Positions 46,101 through 58,625 of a stretch of 64,000 bases of DNA are shown here, piece after piece; within the stretch, counting starts at the first letter, position 1, and each line of letters begins with the position of its first letter. The stretch is from Eudorina sp. 2006-703-Eu-15. Lineage: Eukaryota; Chlorophyta; Chlorophyceae; Chlamydomonadales; Volvocaceae. The DNA lies in NCBI GenBank assembly GCA_003117195.1, contig BDSI01000090.1, forward strand, positions 310,001 to 374,000. The letters are read 5' to 3'. A program made the position numbers and the translations under genes. Below the pieces are notes generated by a model. The model searched no databases, was not told where the DNA came from, and saw only the letters and a program-made list of their open reading frames with translations.

Positions 46101-47543
46101 ACCTGGCGGCGCAGGGTGTCAGCGCGGAGGACGTGGCGGCGGCGCTGGTGCACGTGTTCGGGCCGTCCCGGAAGGTCCGGCTGACGGGCGCCCGCACGAC
46201 CGAGGAGCTGGGTGAGGGGGGGGTGGGCTACCCGGGGGAGGTGTGGGTGGGTACAGGACATTGGTACACAGATTGGTACACTGCGCTACCCGGGGAGGGG
46301 AGGGGGGTTACGCATGGGCCCCATGGCGCAGCTGGGGTCGTTCGGTGGTGGTATTCGGCGGCGCGGTAGTGGACGATTCGCACGCAGCGGACGAAGGCAA
46401 CTTCACGAAGCGGCTCCCTGCATTCGCTGACGGGTGTTACACGTATGTGTTGGGTTTGTGTGGGGGGGTATGGATTGGGGAACAGGAGTTCGTAGGCAAC
46501 GATGTACGATGACCTGCGCGGACTGGGGGGACGGGCGGGGGGGGGGGGAAAGGGGCCAAAGTGGGTCGGTCCTACATTTTGCTGTATTGTACGGTTAGCT
46601 TGGGGGGCTCGAGATCCTTCAGTCCGCGGGCGTGACGACCGCACCTCCGCCGGGATGTCTGTGTGCGCGTATCGGTTGAGGCCCCCACGGTGGCACATGG
46701 AACCCCTAGTCCCGGTCAAACCTTCGGCCCAGATGTTCGAGGGGTGCGGTGGCTGGGTCCGTCCAGGTGCGGGCCTGTAGGTGCCCGCCCCTGCTGGTGC
46801 CACTGCCCCGATGCCCGACCCGTTGCGCCGTTCAGGCGAGGGCGCCCCTCTTGACCGTGGGACCGTCCGGCACTGCACGGGCGCCCCACCCCACCCGCCC
46901 CTCCCTCCGTGAATGTTCGACCCAGATGTGCGCGCGGCGCTGCTGGAGGGCGCCCGGCGGCATGCGGACAAGGGCAGCGGCGGAACCGCCGGGGCCCTGG
47001 CCTCGTCGGGCGGCGCTGCCGGCAGCTCCCCGGGGGCGTCCCGGGGCAGCGACCGGGGCGGCGGCGGCGGAAGCGCGAGCGGCCATGCGAGCTGGGTAGC
47101 GGAGGCCAAAGCCCGGGCCAAGGAGCGGGACTCGAAGCGGTAGGTGACTGGGCGATGTGAGGGGTGTGCAGCACGGGTAGGGTCGGGTGGGGCGGGGTGT
47201 AGGAGTTTGGTACTCATTTTGAAGCTGCGCTGCTGCCAGCGCCATGGGTAGGGCAGGGCAGCAGCGCCGGCCCAGGGTGCTCGTGTGCGTGAGCCGCCTG
47301 GCGCCTGCGGGCCTCGTGGGCCGAGCCCCGGTCTTGGCGGACGGCGCACAAGGGAGTGAAACGACCGACACAGGACGAACCCGGTAAGCTCTTGACACCT
47401 GTGGCACTGCCGCTCGCCCACCCGCCTGGTCCCCGCTCCTGGCCCCCGCTCCTCTGTGCAGGCGGCGCCTTGCCATGTGGCTGCAGTACCGGGGTCACGA
47501 GATGGACGTGGTGCTCAAGGTGTTCGAGCTGCTCAAGATCTGA
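43199..47543 (+). CDS. RecX-domain protein
   Basis: Exons 43199-43840, 44353-44886, 45396-45611, 46100-46211, 46926-47139, 47462-47543 (TGA) join in phase to 599 residues. Bacterial RecX binds and dampens RecA filaments; plant and algal relatives are expected in plastids or mitochondria with organellar RecA. The first 390 or so residues are low complexity, basic at the start (possible transit peptide). The RecX three-helix repeats follow: DYQKAKQLALSLLERSPLPR, HVEPLLAWLADSGVLNDRLY, KIQKDLAAQGVSAEDVAAAL, and at the end RRLAMWLQYRGHEMDVVLKV. About 50 Gly/Ser-rich residues interrupt the last repeat, just before RRLAMWLQ. The start is weak: the ATG sits in TTTATAATG and no other in-frame Met precedes the domain. 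The 44886 donor was chosen over 44760 because DYQK fits the family. Confidence 0.82.
45226..45272 (+). repeat. Dispersed repeat C, copy 2
   Basis: Matches 308-352; see there. It lies in the RecX-like intron 44887-45395. Confidence 0.5.
47208..47242 (-). repeat. Dispersed repeat B, copy 3
   Basis: On the minus strand GGCAGCAGCGCAGCTTCAAA runs into ATGAGTACCAA, matching the copies at 462-490 and 55030-55070. It lies in the last RecX-like intron. Confidence 0.5.
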
Positions 47544-47971
47544 GCTGCGCACGGCTCCTCCCCTCCGTCCCCCCCTTCCATTACAGCGCGTGTTGGGCCG
47601 CAAGCCGAGGGTCGCGATACGGACTTCCGGTGTTCCAGGGCTGCCGCGACGTGGTCAGTCCGAGGGGCCGACGGCCGTTCACTCGTACGATCCCGTCCAT
47701 GACTACCCTGGAACACTGCTCCCTGGCGCCAAAGTTCAACGGTGTTGCGGACCTCGCAATCTCGCAGGGGACGTATTGAGGGTCCCCATGTCGTTCGGGG
47801 ATGAGGACAGTCGGGCGGCGTGTCCGACGACCATGATTTGTCGATATGAGTGCCAAAGGGTCAGGTGCGTTGCTGGAATAGGTAAGCATCGCACTGGAAG
47901 GGGCTGATGGACCCGGGGAAGCAAGCCGGGGCCCACGCCGGCCCTTGGCAGCAGTTTCTTGCCCCGCTGCG

Positions 47972-47976
47972 TGTAA
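47972..47976 (+). terminator. TGTAA polyadenylation signal, RecX-like gene
   Basis: First TGTAA after the RecX-like stop, about 430 bases downstream, a normal 3' UTR length for these algae. Confidence 0.5.
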
Positions 47977-48093
47977 TGCCAACTTTCATGACCTGCTGCC
48001 TGCTTGCTAGTTGGATGAACGCGCACACACACGGGTTATTTTATGGGCTGTTGCAGGGGCAGTCGTGTGGCACACGGGCCTTTTCCGGGCTTG

Positions 48094-48147
48094 GCTATGT
48101 CCCTTGCATGTCACGTACTTCTGCTCTGCCCGCCTACGGACACACAT
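48094..48147 (+). repeat. Dispersed repeat A, copy 5 (opposite orientation)
   Basis: CTTGCATGTCACGTACTTCT then GCTCTGCCCGCCTACGGACACACA is the reverse complement of the copies at 10619 and 31100 and likewise ends in a CA stretch. Confidence 0.65.
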
Positions 48148-49220
48148 GAGCGGGTGGCGGCAGCAGCTGCCAACCGACGATTACAGTGAAGGGCCGAGCT
48201 GGCGCCGGCTTCAAGGAACGCGCCGCTGAAACCATGGGCAACCGACAACAGGGCACGACAGCACAAACAAACAACAGCCGCGCGCGCCCTGGGCCCGCGA
48301 ACCGCACCATGCGCTGGATATAGAACACCCGGAACAACCAGGAACCGGCGTAGGTCCACATCGGATAATCGCACTCCGGCCGCGAGGCCGGTCCCTATCC
48401 CAGGCCTTGATAGGACGAGCTTGAGCAACCAGCCTAGGACCCGCCTGAGCCCCACCATGCTAGCAAAGCCGCAGAACGAGGACAGCGGAAGCGGCGCCGG
48501 CGGGAAGCCTGGGGAGACACGTTGCGGATACTCGCTGTGTCGAACCGGGACGGTAGCTCGCGCACACTCGCGACATCTCCCAACTGCTTGCCCGCCAATC
48601 ACCAATCACCCTTCCCCTTACACACACAAACACGCACCCGGGGCGCATGATAAGAGACGCACAAACACAGGAAACACGGGCCTGAAACACAACAGGCAAG
48701 ATTGACGCGGCCACATCGACATCGGGACACGGCAGCAACGGCAGGAGGGGCGGACGCAACCGGATGCACCTTCGCAGCACGAGCAACAGCAACACACGCG
48801 GACAGGCAGGGGGAGGATGCAGAGAGCGCGGCAGCGAGAGGGGGTCGCTCATGGAGCAACCCACGGAGGGACCGAGGCACGCGCAGATGCGCGCCGCACC
48901 AGACCTTCCCCGCACAGCCGACGCAACGAACTACACCCCCCGAAAGCCCCACATGACCCAGACGCAACGATGGCGACACCATGATGACGAAAACGGCACA
49001 TTGAGATCGGCAGATTGACCCTTGAAAAGCCCCATACCGCCCCGGGCCTGCTTCCCTAAACCCTCAGACAACCCCTGGCTCCCCGGCCCTTACGCATGCA
49101 AGGACGCCCGCCCGTCCTTCCCCGCCCTACGCCCCATGTGCCCCCCGAACCCCCGTGCAAGATCCCAAGACCTAACCCCCGAACCCACCACTCCGTTGAA
49201 GCCGCTGCCCTGCGCACTGA

Positions 49221-52200
49221 TTACCTGCGGTCCCTGCCGTACCCCGATCGGTCCCTGTCGTACATCCCACGCCCATCCCGAGGCGGCGGCGGTGGCAGCG
49301 GCGGTGGCGGCGGCAGCGACTGGGCCCCCGGCCCCCCTCTGCCCGCCCCCCTGTCCCTGTCCCGATCCCTATCCCTCTCACGGTCGCGATCGCGCTCCCG
49401 CTCCCGCTCACGAGACGCCTGACGGACCCGCGCGCGCTCCGCCGCCGCGGCCTCCTCCTCCTCTTCGGCCTTGGCGGCGGCCGCCTCCTCCTCCTTCCGC
49501 TTCTTGCGCGCCACCGCCGCTTCCGCCTCGGTCAGCGGCAGCCAGTAGATCACCGGCTTGGTCTTGGTCTTCTTAAACAAGTCGTCCAACGACAGCGCGG
49601 GCGGCTCTGCCTCCTCCGCCCCTGCGGCGGCGGCGCCGCCGGCGCCGGCAGCCTGCGGCGGTGAGGCGTCCCCGGTGCCTGCTGCGCCCTCCGCCTCAGG
49701 CTCCGACCGCTTACGTCCCGCGGTGGTCGCCGTTGCGGCGGCGTTCTTCTGCTTCGCTGCCGCCGCGTCCGCGGCAGCGGCCGCCACCGCCGCCGTCAGC
49801 GTGTCGCGACGCGCGCCAGCGGCGGCCGGGGCCCCCGCCGCTGCCGCCGCCGCAACGGGCGCTGCAGCACCCTTCGGCGAGGCCAAGCTGCCGGCAGCAC
49901 CCGCCGCGGGCCCCCTGGGCGACGACAGCGCGGCGGCGACGCCCTTGGTCCCTTGCTCCGCTAGCCCCGACCGCCCATTGCTGATGGCTGCGAGGGCGTC
50001 CTCAACGGCCAGGTAGGCGGGCTTAAGGATGCTGGTGGCGTTTGTGGGCGGCCAGGTGACGCCGTTGGTGGCGGCGGCCGCCGCCTCGCCGTGCGCCACC
50101 TCCGCAAACACCACCACGCAGTACTTCTTGATGGTGGGCATCCACATATCTTCGACGGTCCCGTGCTGCGCCAGGAACTGCCGTACCTGCGGACCAGCAA
50201 CCGCCCAGGAGCCGCGTGCATGAGTACCCGCGTGGCGAGTCCGGCCGTGAACCGTGCCATCCCAAGGGCGGAAAGGATACCCCGACGTGAGAGCCGCGCG
50301 AGGGTCTCGCGTGGGAAGGACGTTTGGGGTCCGTCGTTGGTGGGGTCAGCGCGCTGCACGTAATGCCGATGCACGAGTCCGTCAACAGATGGGACTCCGG
50401 CTGACACGGTAATCCCAACCCCAAGCTTCTAACCTGCACGAGCTAGTGCCAACGCGGCCTGGACTCGTTGAGAGGACCCCGGACCCCCGAACCCCGCTCG
50501 CGGCTGCTGCCGCCCGCACCGGCATCCCAACCTACAACTTCCCGCCCAGCTGGCCCTCCGCCGCCATGTCCATCCGGGTGGCCTCTCAGGAGTCTAAAGT
50601 GTCGAACACGTGACCGACTCGCCGTCCGCCCTCACATCACACGTATGCAGCAGTCACGTCTACCCTTTCGAAGCGGCATCAGGTTGGGTCGGGCGCGCGG
50701 CCGCGCCCAGCTCGGCTGTGTAGCCTGAGCCCATGCGCACCTCCGCAACTCCGCGCCCGCAAGCTTTTTGAGACGCACCTGGTTCTCGGTGAACGGCCGG
50801 ACGAAGCCCTCGATCCGCAGGGCCCTCGTGGCCGGTCCTTCCAGCGGCGGCGGCTTCTTAGGCTGAGCCCCTGCCGCCGCCTTGCCGCCGGCAGGCGGCG
50901 CCTGTCTTGCCGGCCCCGCCGCCTCCCCGACCGCCGCTTGACCCGCCTTGCGCCCCGCAGAGTCCAGCTTCTGCAGCTTGGCCGCTCGCCCCGAATCAGC
51001 CGCGGCCGCCGGTGCCTCTGCGTCCGCCGGAGCCGACGGCACGGATTTCGCAGCCGCCGGATCCGCCGCAGCGTCAGCCGCCGGCACCTCCATTGAGGGA
51101 GCCGAGCCCTCCTGGGCTGCATCGGGCTCCGAAGCCGCATTGGCCGGATCAGCAGCCTTCTTGGCTGCCGGCTGGGCGGCTTTAGGCTTCTCTGCCGTCG
51201 CCGGCTTTTCCGCTGCCGCCTCACCCCCCGCAGCCTCCCGAGCTGCCCGCTTCGCTGCCACGCGCTGCTGCACCTCGTCCGCCTTGAACTCTATGGGCTG
51301 TCGCTTTCGGCCGCTGGTGGTGACGGTGGCGGCGGTAGCCGCTGCCGCCGGCGTTGCGTCGGCCGCCGCCGGCGTCTTCGCTGCCTCCGCCTGTCCCCTG
51401 CTGGACTTTCTCCCCTCCTTTCCGGTCCCACCCGTTTTCGAATCCGCGCCCGTCCCATTCTTGTCCGCAGCCGCACCCCCACCCGCCGCCGTCGGCAGCT
51501 CATCTTCCTGCTTTTCCGCGCCGTCACGCTCGGCATCCGCATCCGCTGCCGTCATTACGACATCCGGCTTTTCGGACCCGCTGGGCTCTGCCGCATCCCG
51601 GCGAGAGCCCTCCGCTGTCGCGGCTGCCGGCTCCCGCTCTTGCCCTTCCGGTTCTTGCTGCGGCTGCTGTGGCGGCGGCGGCGACGCTTCCGGCTTTGCT
51701 GTGGCAGGCTCGTTCGAGGACTTGCCCTCCTCCGCGGGCTGCGCATCCTCTGCCGAAATCTCGTCCGTCCCGTAATCCACCTGCCGCCGGATCGTAGCGT
51801 GTGGGGTGGCGGCAGCGGCGGAAGCAAGAGCACAGGCACAGGACAACCCACATCAGGATCTCACTAATGTGAGGATAACTCAACCACGCAGTGAAGCCTA
51901 ACTAACTAGCGCAGGGGAAGCGACCTGCGAGTGCGATGTGGCGAGGAGTGACTCGACAGATTCCGTGGCAAGCATGCCATGAAGGGTCCCCAAGTTGGTA
52001 ATGTTAAACGTGGTGAGACGTACTGACTGACATGCGTGTGCACCCGTGGCTAGGGACCCAGATCCCCACAACGCACCTGCTCCTCATGCTCCGCTTCAGG
52101 GGCGGCAACGCCTGAGGGCTTTGCCTCCGCCGCCTCGGCCATAGTGACGTCCTCCCCAGGCGCTGACACAGCCGCTGGCTCCGTCGCCGGCGCACTGCCC

Positions 52201-52845
52201 TCCTCCGCCTTGCTGACCGGTTCCGACTTCGCCTCCGGCGCCTCCGGTTTGTCGGCGGGCTTGTCCGCTGCTGCAGCCGCACTTTCCTTCTGTGACTCTC
52301 GTTCTAAGCCCCCGGAGGCAGCTTTCCGACCGGCTACCTCCTGATCCGCTGTGGCGGATTTTTCGTCTGGGTTGTCCGCTTGCGAGGGCTGCGACTTTAC
52401 TGGGGTGGCGGGCTTGGGTTTGTCCTCCGCTGCATCGCCGCCTTGGGACTCCCCGCCCGTGGAGCCGTCTTTCTGGGCGTCCCCAGCTTTCGACGGTGGT
52501 TCCGCGTCCTTCTGCTCGTCTTTGGCCTCGGGAGGGCTGCCCCCAGAGGCGTCCTCCTCGGCCGAGGACTCGGACCCCTTGCCTTGCTTTTCCTCCTGCA
52601 GGGCAAGCCCCGGATGACTGTGAGCTTGTGCGAGTATGTCGCCAGGTAGTGCAATCCGAAAGATATCAAAGAGTCCCCAAGGAAACCTTAGCGCCTTTGT
52701 ACCGCTCGTCCCGACTCACCGCCGCAAGAGCTGCCAGCAAACGCTCCGCAAGCACCGCTTTGGTACCTGTGGCCGAAAGACCGCGTTCCTTGAGCGCCTC
52801 CCTCAATTCCGCTACCTTCAAGCCCGGCACGTCTGAGGCTTTCAT
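49221..52845 (-). CDS. ACIN1: Acinus homologue (SAP + RRM + RSB motif)
   Basis: Exons (minus strand) 52845-52720, 52595-52077, 51780-50779, 50186-49221 (stop) join in phase 0 throughout to 870 residues. Acinus is the scaffold of the ASAP/PSAP complexes (with RNPS1 and SAP18 or Pinin) that bind exon-junction complexes and affect splicing in the nucleus. Exon 1 is a SAP DNA-binding domain at the very N terminus ([20 protein letters not shown]). The middle is highly charged, Lys/Glu/Ala-rich, with possible nuclear signals ([13 protein letters not shown]). The RRM is split by an intron: [15 protein letters not shown], then [20 protein letters not shown] and [10 protein letters not shown]. The RSB motif follows ([20 protein letters not shown]), then an Arg/Glu/Asp repeat tail. 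The ATG at 52845 is the first Met before the SAP domain. Confidence 0.94.
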
Positions 52846-53408
52846 GACTCCACTGCGCTCCCACGACTTAGCCCAAAGCTTCTGATCAATGAAACCTTGC
52901 CTGAACGCTGTGACTTGTCGGGACACAACTACTTAAGACATGCCCGCTGTAACCTCAGGTCAAGAGACAGATCGTAGGGTGCACAAAGGGTGGCGGCGTA
53001 TAAGCATCTTATCGGTTGGCGAGCCTGTTCACAGCACAAGAATTGTAAGTCTCAGATATGCGTGCAAGGCAAAACCATTTTGGTCGGTCAGTACGGCGAA
53101 CTTCTCTGCGTTTTCGTTCGCCAGATCGGCAACATTCGAGAGGCTTTCAGTTTTTGTTATGCGTTTGTCCATACTGCTCTTTCATTTGAGAATGCACATC
53201 CCAAAGACTTGCAGCGACCGTCGGAAGCATGCCACACCAAGAATTGTCTGTGCAAAACTATAGTAGACCAAAACGATTGACAAGTAATAGCTAGAGGCCT
53301 TACCAGGACAACAAGTCAGCTCGTCCGAGTGCGCAGCATGCTGTAGGAGCGGTTTCGCCCCCAGCGAGGGGCTCGCCTCGCAAGGCTTTTCCAACCGAAG
53401 GCGTGCCC
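52846..53408. promoter_or_regulatory. Divergent promoter region, Acinus / CCDC24-like
   Basis: The 563 bases lie between two diverging start codons. Lower GC than the exons, especially 53050-53290. No specific motif recognised. Confidence 0.6.
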
Positions 53409-56400
53409 ATGGATGGGCAGCAATGCCCAACTTCGAACGCGCAGCAGCTTCGCGTCGTGCAGCAGCTGCTGTGGGACGTCATTTCCCTGCACTTGTACCC
53501 AGCGGAGCGCGACGAGGTGAGCCATCCCTCCCCACGAGCGGCCCTGGATTCCGTTCATGTCTTCCCACCACTACCCGCCCATCACGGCCAGCCAACACAT
53601 CGTTGTCACAACGCGGTGGTGCCTGTGTGTGGGGGATCCGGGGACGCGGGGTGGCACAGCGGTAAAACCGCGAGGCCTCGGAGTGCCTACTGCAGTTTGA
53701 AGCCCTTGCTGGAGAGCTGTGGTGTCCAACGTCGCACAGTGGAGCCCCCTGCACCAGCCCCTGTCAATCTGCGCCACCCCCTGCATTGCCTCACGCTCAT
53801 TGCCTCACGCTTTGTCGTGGCACATGCCATCCGCCAGGCGTCCTGCCCCAGCTCGAAAACACAGCACGCTGGCAGTGCAAGCGCCTGGTGACCGGGTGTC
53901 TCACAGCCTGCTGTACACCGGCAGCGCACCGGGAACTGCTCCACGACCGCCGTGCCCACTGCGTAGCTGTTCACGGGCGCGCAGGCGCTCGGTATTCTGT
54001 GACATGACCCGTTCCCCCCTTGGGATGGGGATGGGGAGTGGAGGGATCAGGGCCCACGTGTGGACCCGCGGAGCAATATACTCCCCTCACACCCAAACCA
54101 CCGCCGCTGCGTCGAGCCGACAGCTGACCTTGGCTCCGTTAAAGCCGGTAGCGCTCTCCCTGCCTGGCGATTGCTTGGCAAAGGAACCCACCCGACCCCA
54201 ACCTGGGATCACATGTGTTTAGCAAAGGAACCCACCCGACCCCAACCTGGGATCACATATGTTATTTACCAGTTCACGCGCAATCTGCTTACCTCGTGGA
54301 TGTTCTTTGTGGCTTGTGTGGTTTTGTCTCCAGATCCGTCGCGCCCTGGGAAGCTCGTTGCTGGATGAGAACGAGACGTTGTTCGCGGAGGCGGGGGCGC
54401 TGGCGGACATCCTGGGTGATGTGCAGCTCAGCACCTCGGCGCTCATCTCAAGACACCAGCTGTGCAGCAACCCGCAGCGGAGCATGGTGGGTGGGTGGCT
54501 GGCTGGCTGGGTGTGGGGATTCGGCTGGGTGGGTGGGTGGCTGGCTGGCTGGCTGGCTGGCTGGCTAGGTGGGTGAGTGGCTGGCTTGCTGGCTAGCTGG
54601 CTTGCTGGCTGGGTGGTTAGGTGGGTGTGTGTGGGTCACTGGGTGGATGGGCGGGTCCCCCGGCAGAGGATGGGTAGTTCAGCCGGCGCCGGGAGCGGTG
54701 CGGAGGGAAGTGGAGGGGACCAGGGGAGGGGAGAGGAAGCAAGAGGAGCGGGACTGAGAAACAAACTGGGCCCGATGGGAGTCGCTGGAGTCCCAGGGGA
54801 GGGGTCACATAAGCATGGATGTCATACCCGGGGGGCAGACCAGGGCTCCCTGGGCCGGTGTGTGTTCATGGCGGGCTTGGCGTCTCACTTTGGTGCCGTG
54901 CGGTTTCCCGGGGAGGGCTACGTGGGACCCAGACTACGCACCCCGACCCCCGGGCGGCACCACGCGTGTTCAAATGGGACCCTCGGACGGCCCCCGGGGG
55001 CGGTAGGGGTGCTCCCGCCCCCATCTATGCTCTGGCAGCAGCGCAGCTTCAATTTATCTACCAATTTCGTAGGGCATAGATGGGGGCCGAGAGCATACCC
55101 TATATCGCATAGAGGTCCCAGGGAGGTGGGAAACAGCACCCACACCCGCACCGGGTGAGCGCCTGGGTGAGCTGCAGGGTGATCTTCGGGTTTCCTCACA
55201 ACCGGTCACTGATACACCCACTGGAGGGCTACACCGCCGCTTCATAATTGGAGGTTGCGGGTTCGATGACCCGCCCTCACCCCACCCCACCCCACCCCAC
55301 CCCGCACCTCCTGGCGGGCACGGAGCACGCTCGCTCGCTCGCTTCGGCCCTCCCACCACCGCGGTTCGGCCGACCCACTGCCCCACGTCGTCACCCCGCC
55401 GCCCTAACGTCCCCCACCCCGACCCGAGCCGCCGCGCCCGCGCCCCGTCCGCGTCGCTTCTCCCGCAGCTTGAGTCGGAGATCCGTCTGCTGGTGGAGCG
55501 GCTGCACGCGTCCGCTGCGGTGACGCCCTTCGGCAGCTCCGCCGTCAAGGACCGGGACGTGGACTCGCTGCTGCCCCGATCCGGCAAGAGGGACAAGGCG
55601 GTGCTGGAGTATGTGACCACGGTGGCCCAGGTGGGCGGGGGGGTCGCCCGGGGGGGAGCGGGGGAGAGGGGGTATCGGAAAGGCAGGGAGGGGGCAGGGG
55701 CAGGGGGCGGCAGCAGGGCCGGGGGCGGGGGCAGGGGGGAACAGCAGCAGGAGTGGCAGCAGCGCGGTAGGTGTTTGACGGGCGACGTGGCGGACAGGGG
55801 GGTGGCAGGGGTGTAGGGGCCCGGGAAGCTCCCTGGGCTGCTAGGGGTGGGGGCGGGGGCGTCTGCAACAAGGATGGGAGGCTTTCGGGTTGGGCCGGGG
55901 CCCTTGTAGGTTTGGGGAAGGCGGCGGAGGCGGCCACAGTGCGCCAGGGCAGCGGGATGCCATGCTTGCTAAGGCATCATATCCCCTTGCCCCTCGTCCC
56001 CCTGCACCTTTCCCTCCTACTCCGCGTCATCGTCCTCCTTCAGTGCAGCGCTTGAAGTCTTCTCCAATTACCCCCCTTACCTCCGCTCCTCACCCCACAG
56101 ATCGCGGAGACGGGCGGGCGACCGCCCTCCTCACTGCTTCCCCCACGACCTCCGTCCTCCTCCACCGCCCCCGCGGGAGGAGCCGCGGGCTCGACCAGCT
56201 CCCGCCCCGGCACCTCCTCCCGCCCGCCCACAGCCCTGTCCACCTCCGCCTCCATCACCCTGCCCTCGCCCGCCTCACGACCCGGCACCGCCTCGCCGAC
56301 GCTGCACGGCTCCCGCCCCTCCACCGCCTCCTCCGCGGCCTCCTCTGCCGCCACGCGCTACACCGACGCGCCCAGCGTGGTCGCGGTGGTGGCGGACAAG

Positions 56401-58625
56401 CTCAACATCACCAGCATCGATGCGGTGAGGGAGACTCTGCGGACGGCACTGATGGACGAGCGTACGGCACTTCTAGAGGACATTGAGTACCTGCAGGGGC
56501 TGCTGGACGCGGAGGCGGACCTGCAGGTGTGGGTGTCTGTCTCGCTGTCTGTCTGTCTCGCTGTCTGTCGGTCTGTCGGTCTGTCTGGCTGTCTGGCTGT
56601 GTTTAGAGAAGTAATCCACCCGACCCAACCCCGGGACCGGAATGCTTGCCAAGTAACCTGCAAAGTATCTACCAGAGAGGTGGCGGAAAGCGACAAGGAA
56701 AAGAACAAGGAATTGGGATAGAGTGCAATTTGGCGACGTTTTGCGGTTTCGCCGTCGACGCGATTTCGTGACTACGACCACTCCCGCACCGCAACACCCG
56801 TGCTGACAACTCGACACTGGGTCGCAGTGTCCCAGCACCATCCCGCCCCATAAGAAGCTGCCTTGCAATTTGCACGCACCACCCCTACCACCCCTACCAC
56901 CCCCACCACCCCCACCACCCCCACCACCCCTACCACCGCGTCCACCGCCACCAGGTCCGAGCGGCCGCTCCGCCCCCCACTCTGACGGAGCTCAAGGACT
57001 ACTCGAGCCGGCTGGCGGCTGTGGTGGCCAACGAGGAGGCGCGAGTGGAGCATGAGGTGCGGGTCAGTGCCATGTTCGCAGCGGCGGAGCAGCAGAGCAG
57101 CAGACCCGGCAGGCTCAGAGGCATGGTGGACGCGTCGCGGCGGCCGCCGTCGGCGGGAAACGCGACGTCGCCGTCGACGGCGGCGGCGGCGGCGGCTTCG
57201 CCGCCGGGGACGGCGTCGTCCGGGTCCGGCCTGTCACCCGTGGCGGCGGCGCCGCCGCCGCGGCGGGGGAGCCTCAGCGGCGGCGCGCAGACGCTCGTGG
57301 TTCACGGCGGCGCGGACGAGGATGCCGTACTGCAAGCGCGGCAAGCGCGGCAACCGTCGGGAGCCACGGGACTGGGCGCGGTGGTTTCGGGGCCGCCGCG
57401 TACGGCGGCGGAGGCCGCCGGCCACGGCTCCCCGCTCGCTGCGCGAGCCGCGCCGCTGGCGCCGGTGCGGCGGCCCGGCAGCGGAGGCAGCGGGGTGGAG
57501 ATAGCAGCGCCGCCGCTGCCGCCGGTCCTGCCGCCGGCGCCTGCGCTGCGAGCCTCCGCAGGGCCGCTGCCCTCCTCCCGGCTTTCCCCGTCGCCGCCCG
57601 TAGGCGCGGACGCGGTCGGGTCCAACCACATCAAGGCGGCCCCAGACAGCAATGGGATGGGCGTCGCAGCCCCTGTCCCGGGCACGGCGCGGGCCTTACA
57701 CTCGGCGGCTTCCCCCAGTCGGTTGAGAGCCGCGGGCTACTCCTCTTCCACGGCCAGCCTGCCCGTGCCACTGAGCACCCAGCTGCAGGCGCAACAGCAG
57801 CAGCAGGGGCACATACACCTGCAGAACCACGCCGTCGCGGCGCCGCACCCCGTCAAAGCGCACGCCTCGTCGCAACCGTCCCAACCACCATCGCAACTGT
57901 CGCCGCAACCGCCACAACACGTGTACCGGGACAAGTCGCCGTCGCTCAAGGCGGCGCTCAGCCCCGCGCGGCCCCATGTGTCCTCGTCGGCAGCGGTGGC
58001 GGGCACTGGAGCCGGAGCTCGGTCGGGGGCTGCAGCAGCTGCTGCGTCTGCGGCTGGGGCAGCGACGACGGGGACAACGGCGGCTTTGCAGCGGCCCAGC
58101 GGTGGCATCCCAACAGCGGCGGCGACGTCAGGGCTTCGGCCAGTCCTGCCGCGATCTGGGTCCGTCGGACGCGTCCCGGGGGCGGTTCCCTCTGTCAGCG
58201 GCAGGAGCACAGCAAGCGGCAGCAGCATCAGCAGTAGTGGTGTTGCGGCCCGCGTCGGCAGCCGCGGGGACTCCGCCGGGGGCAGGTCGACTGCCGCGTC
58301 TGCGGCGGCGGCTACCAGCCCTGGCGGCGCCGTTGCGGCGCGCCTCGCCGGCGGTGCCGCCGGCGCGTCGGCGGCGACGGGGACACCGGAATCGTACGGT
58401 CCCGCTGCCGTACAGCCACGCGCACTGCTCGGCAACAAGCAGCGGGTGGTGGACCAGTTGGAGGAGGAGGTGGATAAAGTCAAGGGAGGGGTGGCTGCCA
58501 TTCTGGAGCGATACAACATAAGGCCCTCTACGCCAGCATCGACGGGCAGTGGGAGTACGGCAGGCAGCGCGGCGCCGCCACCGGATGCTGTGGCACCGCC
58601 GCCCTCGGCCTCCCGGGGAACGTGA
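53409..58625 (+). CDS. CCDC24-like coiled-coil protein
   Basis: Exons 53409-53516, 54334-54486, 55469-55630, 56101-56526, 56955-58625 (TGA), all phase 0, give 839 residues. The family has no settled biochemical role. The N-terminal half matches animal CCDC24 in order: LLWDVISLHLYPAERDE joined to IRRALGSSLLDENETLFAEA; VVADKLNITSIDAVRETL; ALLEDIEYLQGLLDAEAD; PPTLTELKDYSSRLA. The next 450 residues are Ala/Ser/Pro/Gly low complexity with short Gln runs, and the C terminus has a short coiled coil (QRVVDQLEEEVDKVKGGVAA). The ATG at 53409 is used because the frame opens there and the first helix needs it. Introns carry GGCT repeats, repeat B and a SINE-like relic. Identification rests on the order of four short blocks. 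Confidence 0.8.
53640..53710 (+). mobile_element. tRNA-derived SINE-like relic
   Basis: An A-box TGGCACAGCGG (53652-53662) is followed 30 bases later by a degenerate B box AGTTTGAAGCC (53693-53703), normal tRNA spacing. It lies sense in the first CCDC24-like intron. The B box deviates from GGTTCGAATCC, so this is tentative. Confidence 0.35.
54487..54640 (+). repeat. GGTG/GGCT repeat array
   Basis: Runs of GGTGGGTGGGTGG alternate with GGCTGGCTGGCTGGCT directly after the splice donor at 54486. Confidence 0.9.
55030..55070 (+). repeat. Dispersed repeat B, copy 4
   Basis: TCTGGCAGCAGCGCAGCTTC followed by AATTTATCTACCAATTTCG; intronic, same orientation as the copies at 388-490. Confidence 0.5.
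56878..56945 (+). repeat. CCACCC/CCTACCA repeat before splice acceptor
   Basis: Imperfect 9-base units (CCACCCCTA, CCACCCCCA) run to within a few bases of the acceptor at 56954, serving as the polypyrimidine tract of the last CCDC24-like intron. Confidence 0.85.

Larger units (their letters stand above)
47544..49220. other. Intergenic region between convergent RecX-like and Acinus genes
   Basis: Holds the two 3' UTRs. A minus-strand TGTAA at 48622-48618 would end the Acinus transcript about 600 bases after its stop. Repeat A lies between (48094-48147). No gene recognised; the sequence is CA-rich around 48620-48960 without a clear repeat unit. Confidence 0.6.
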
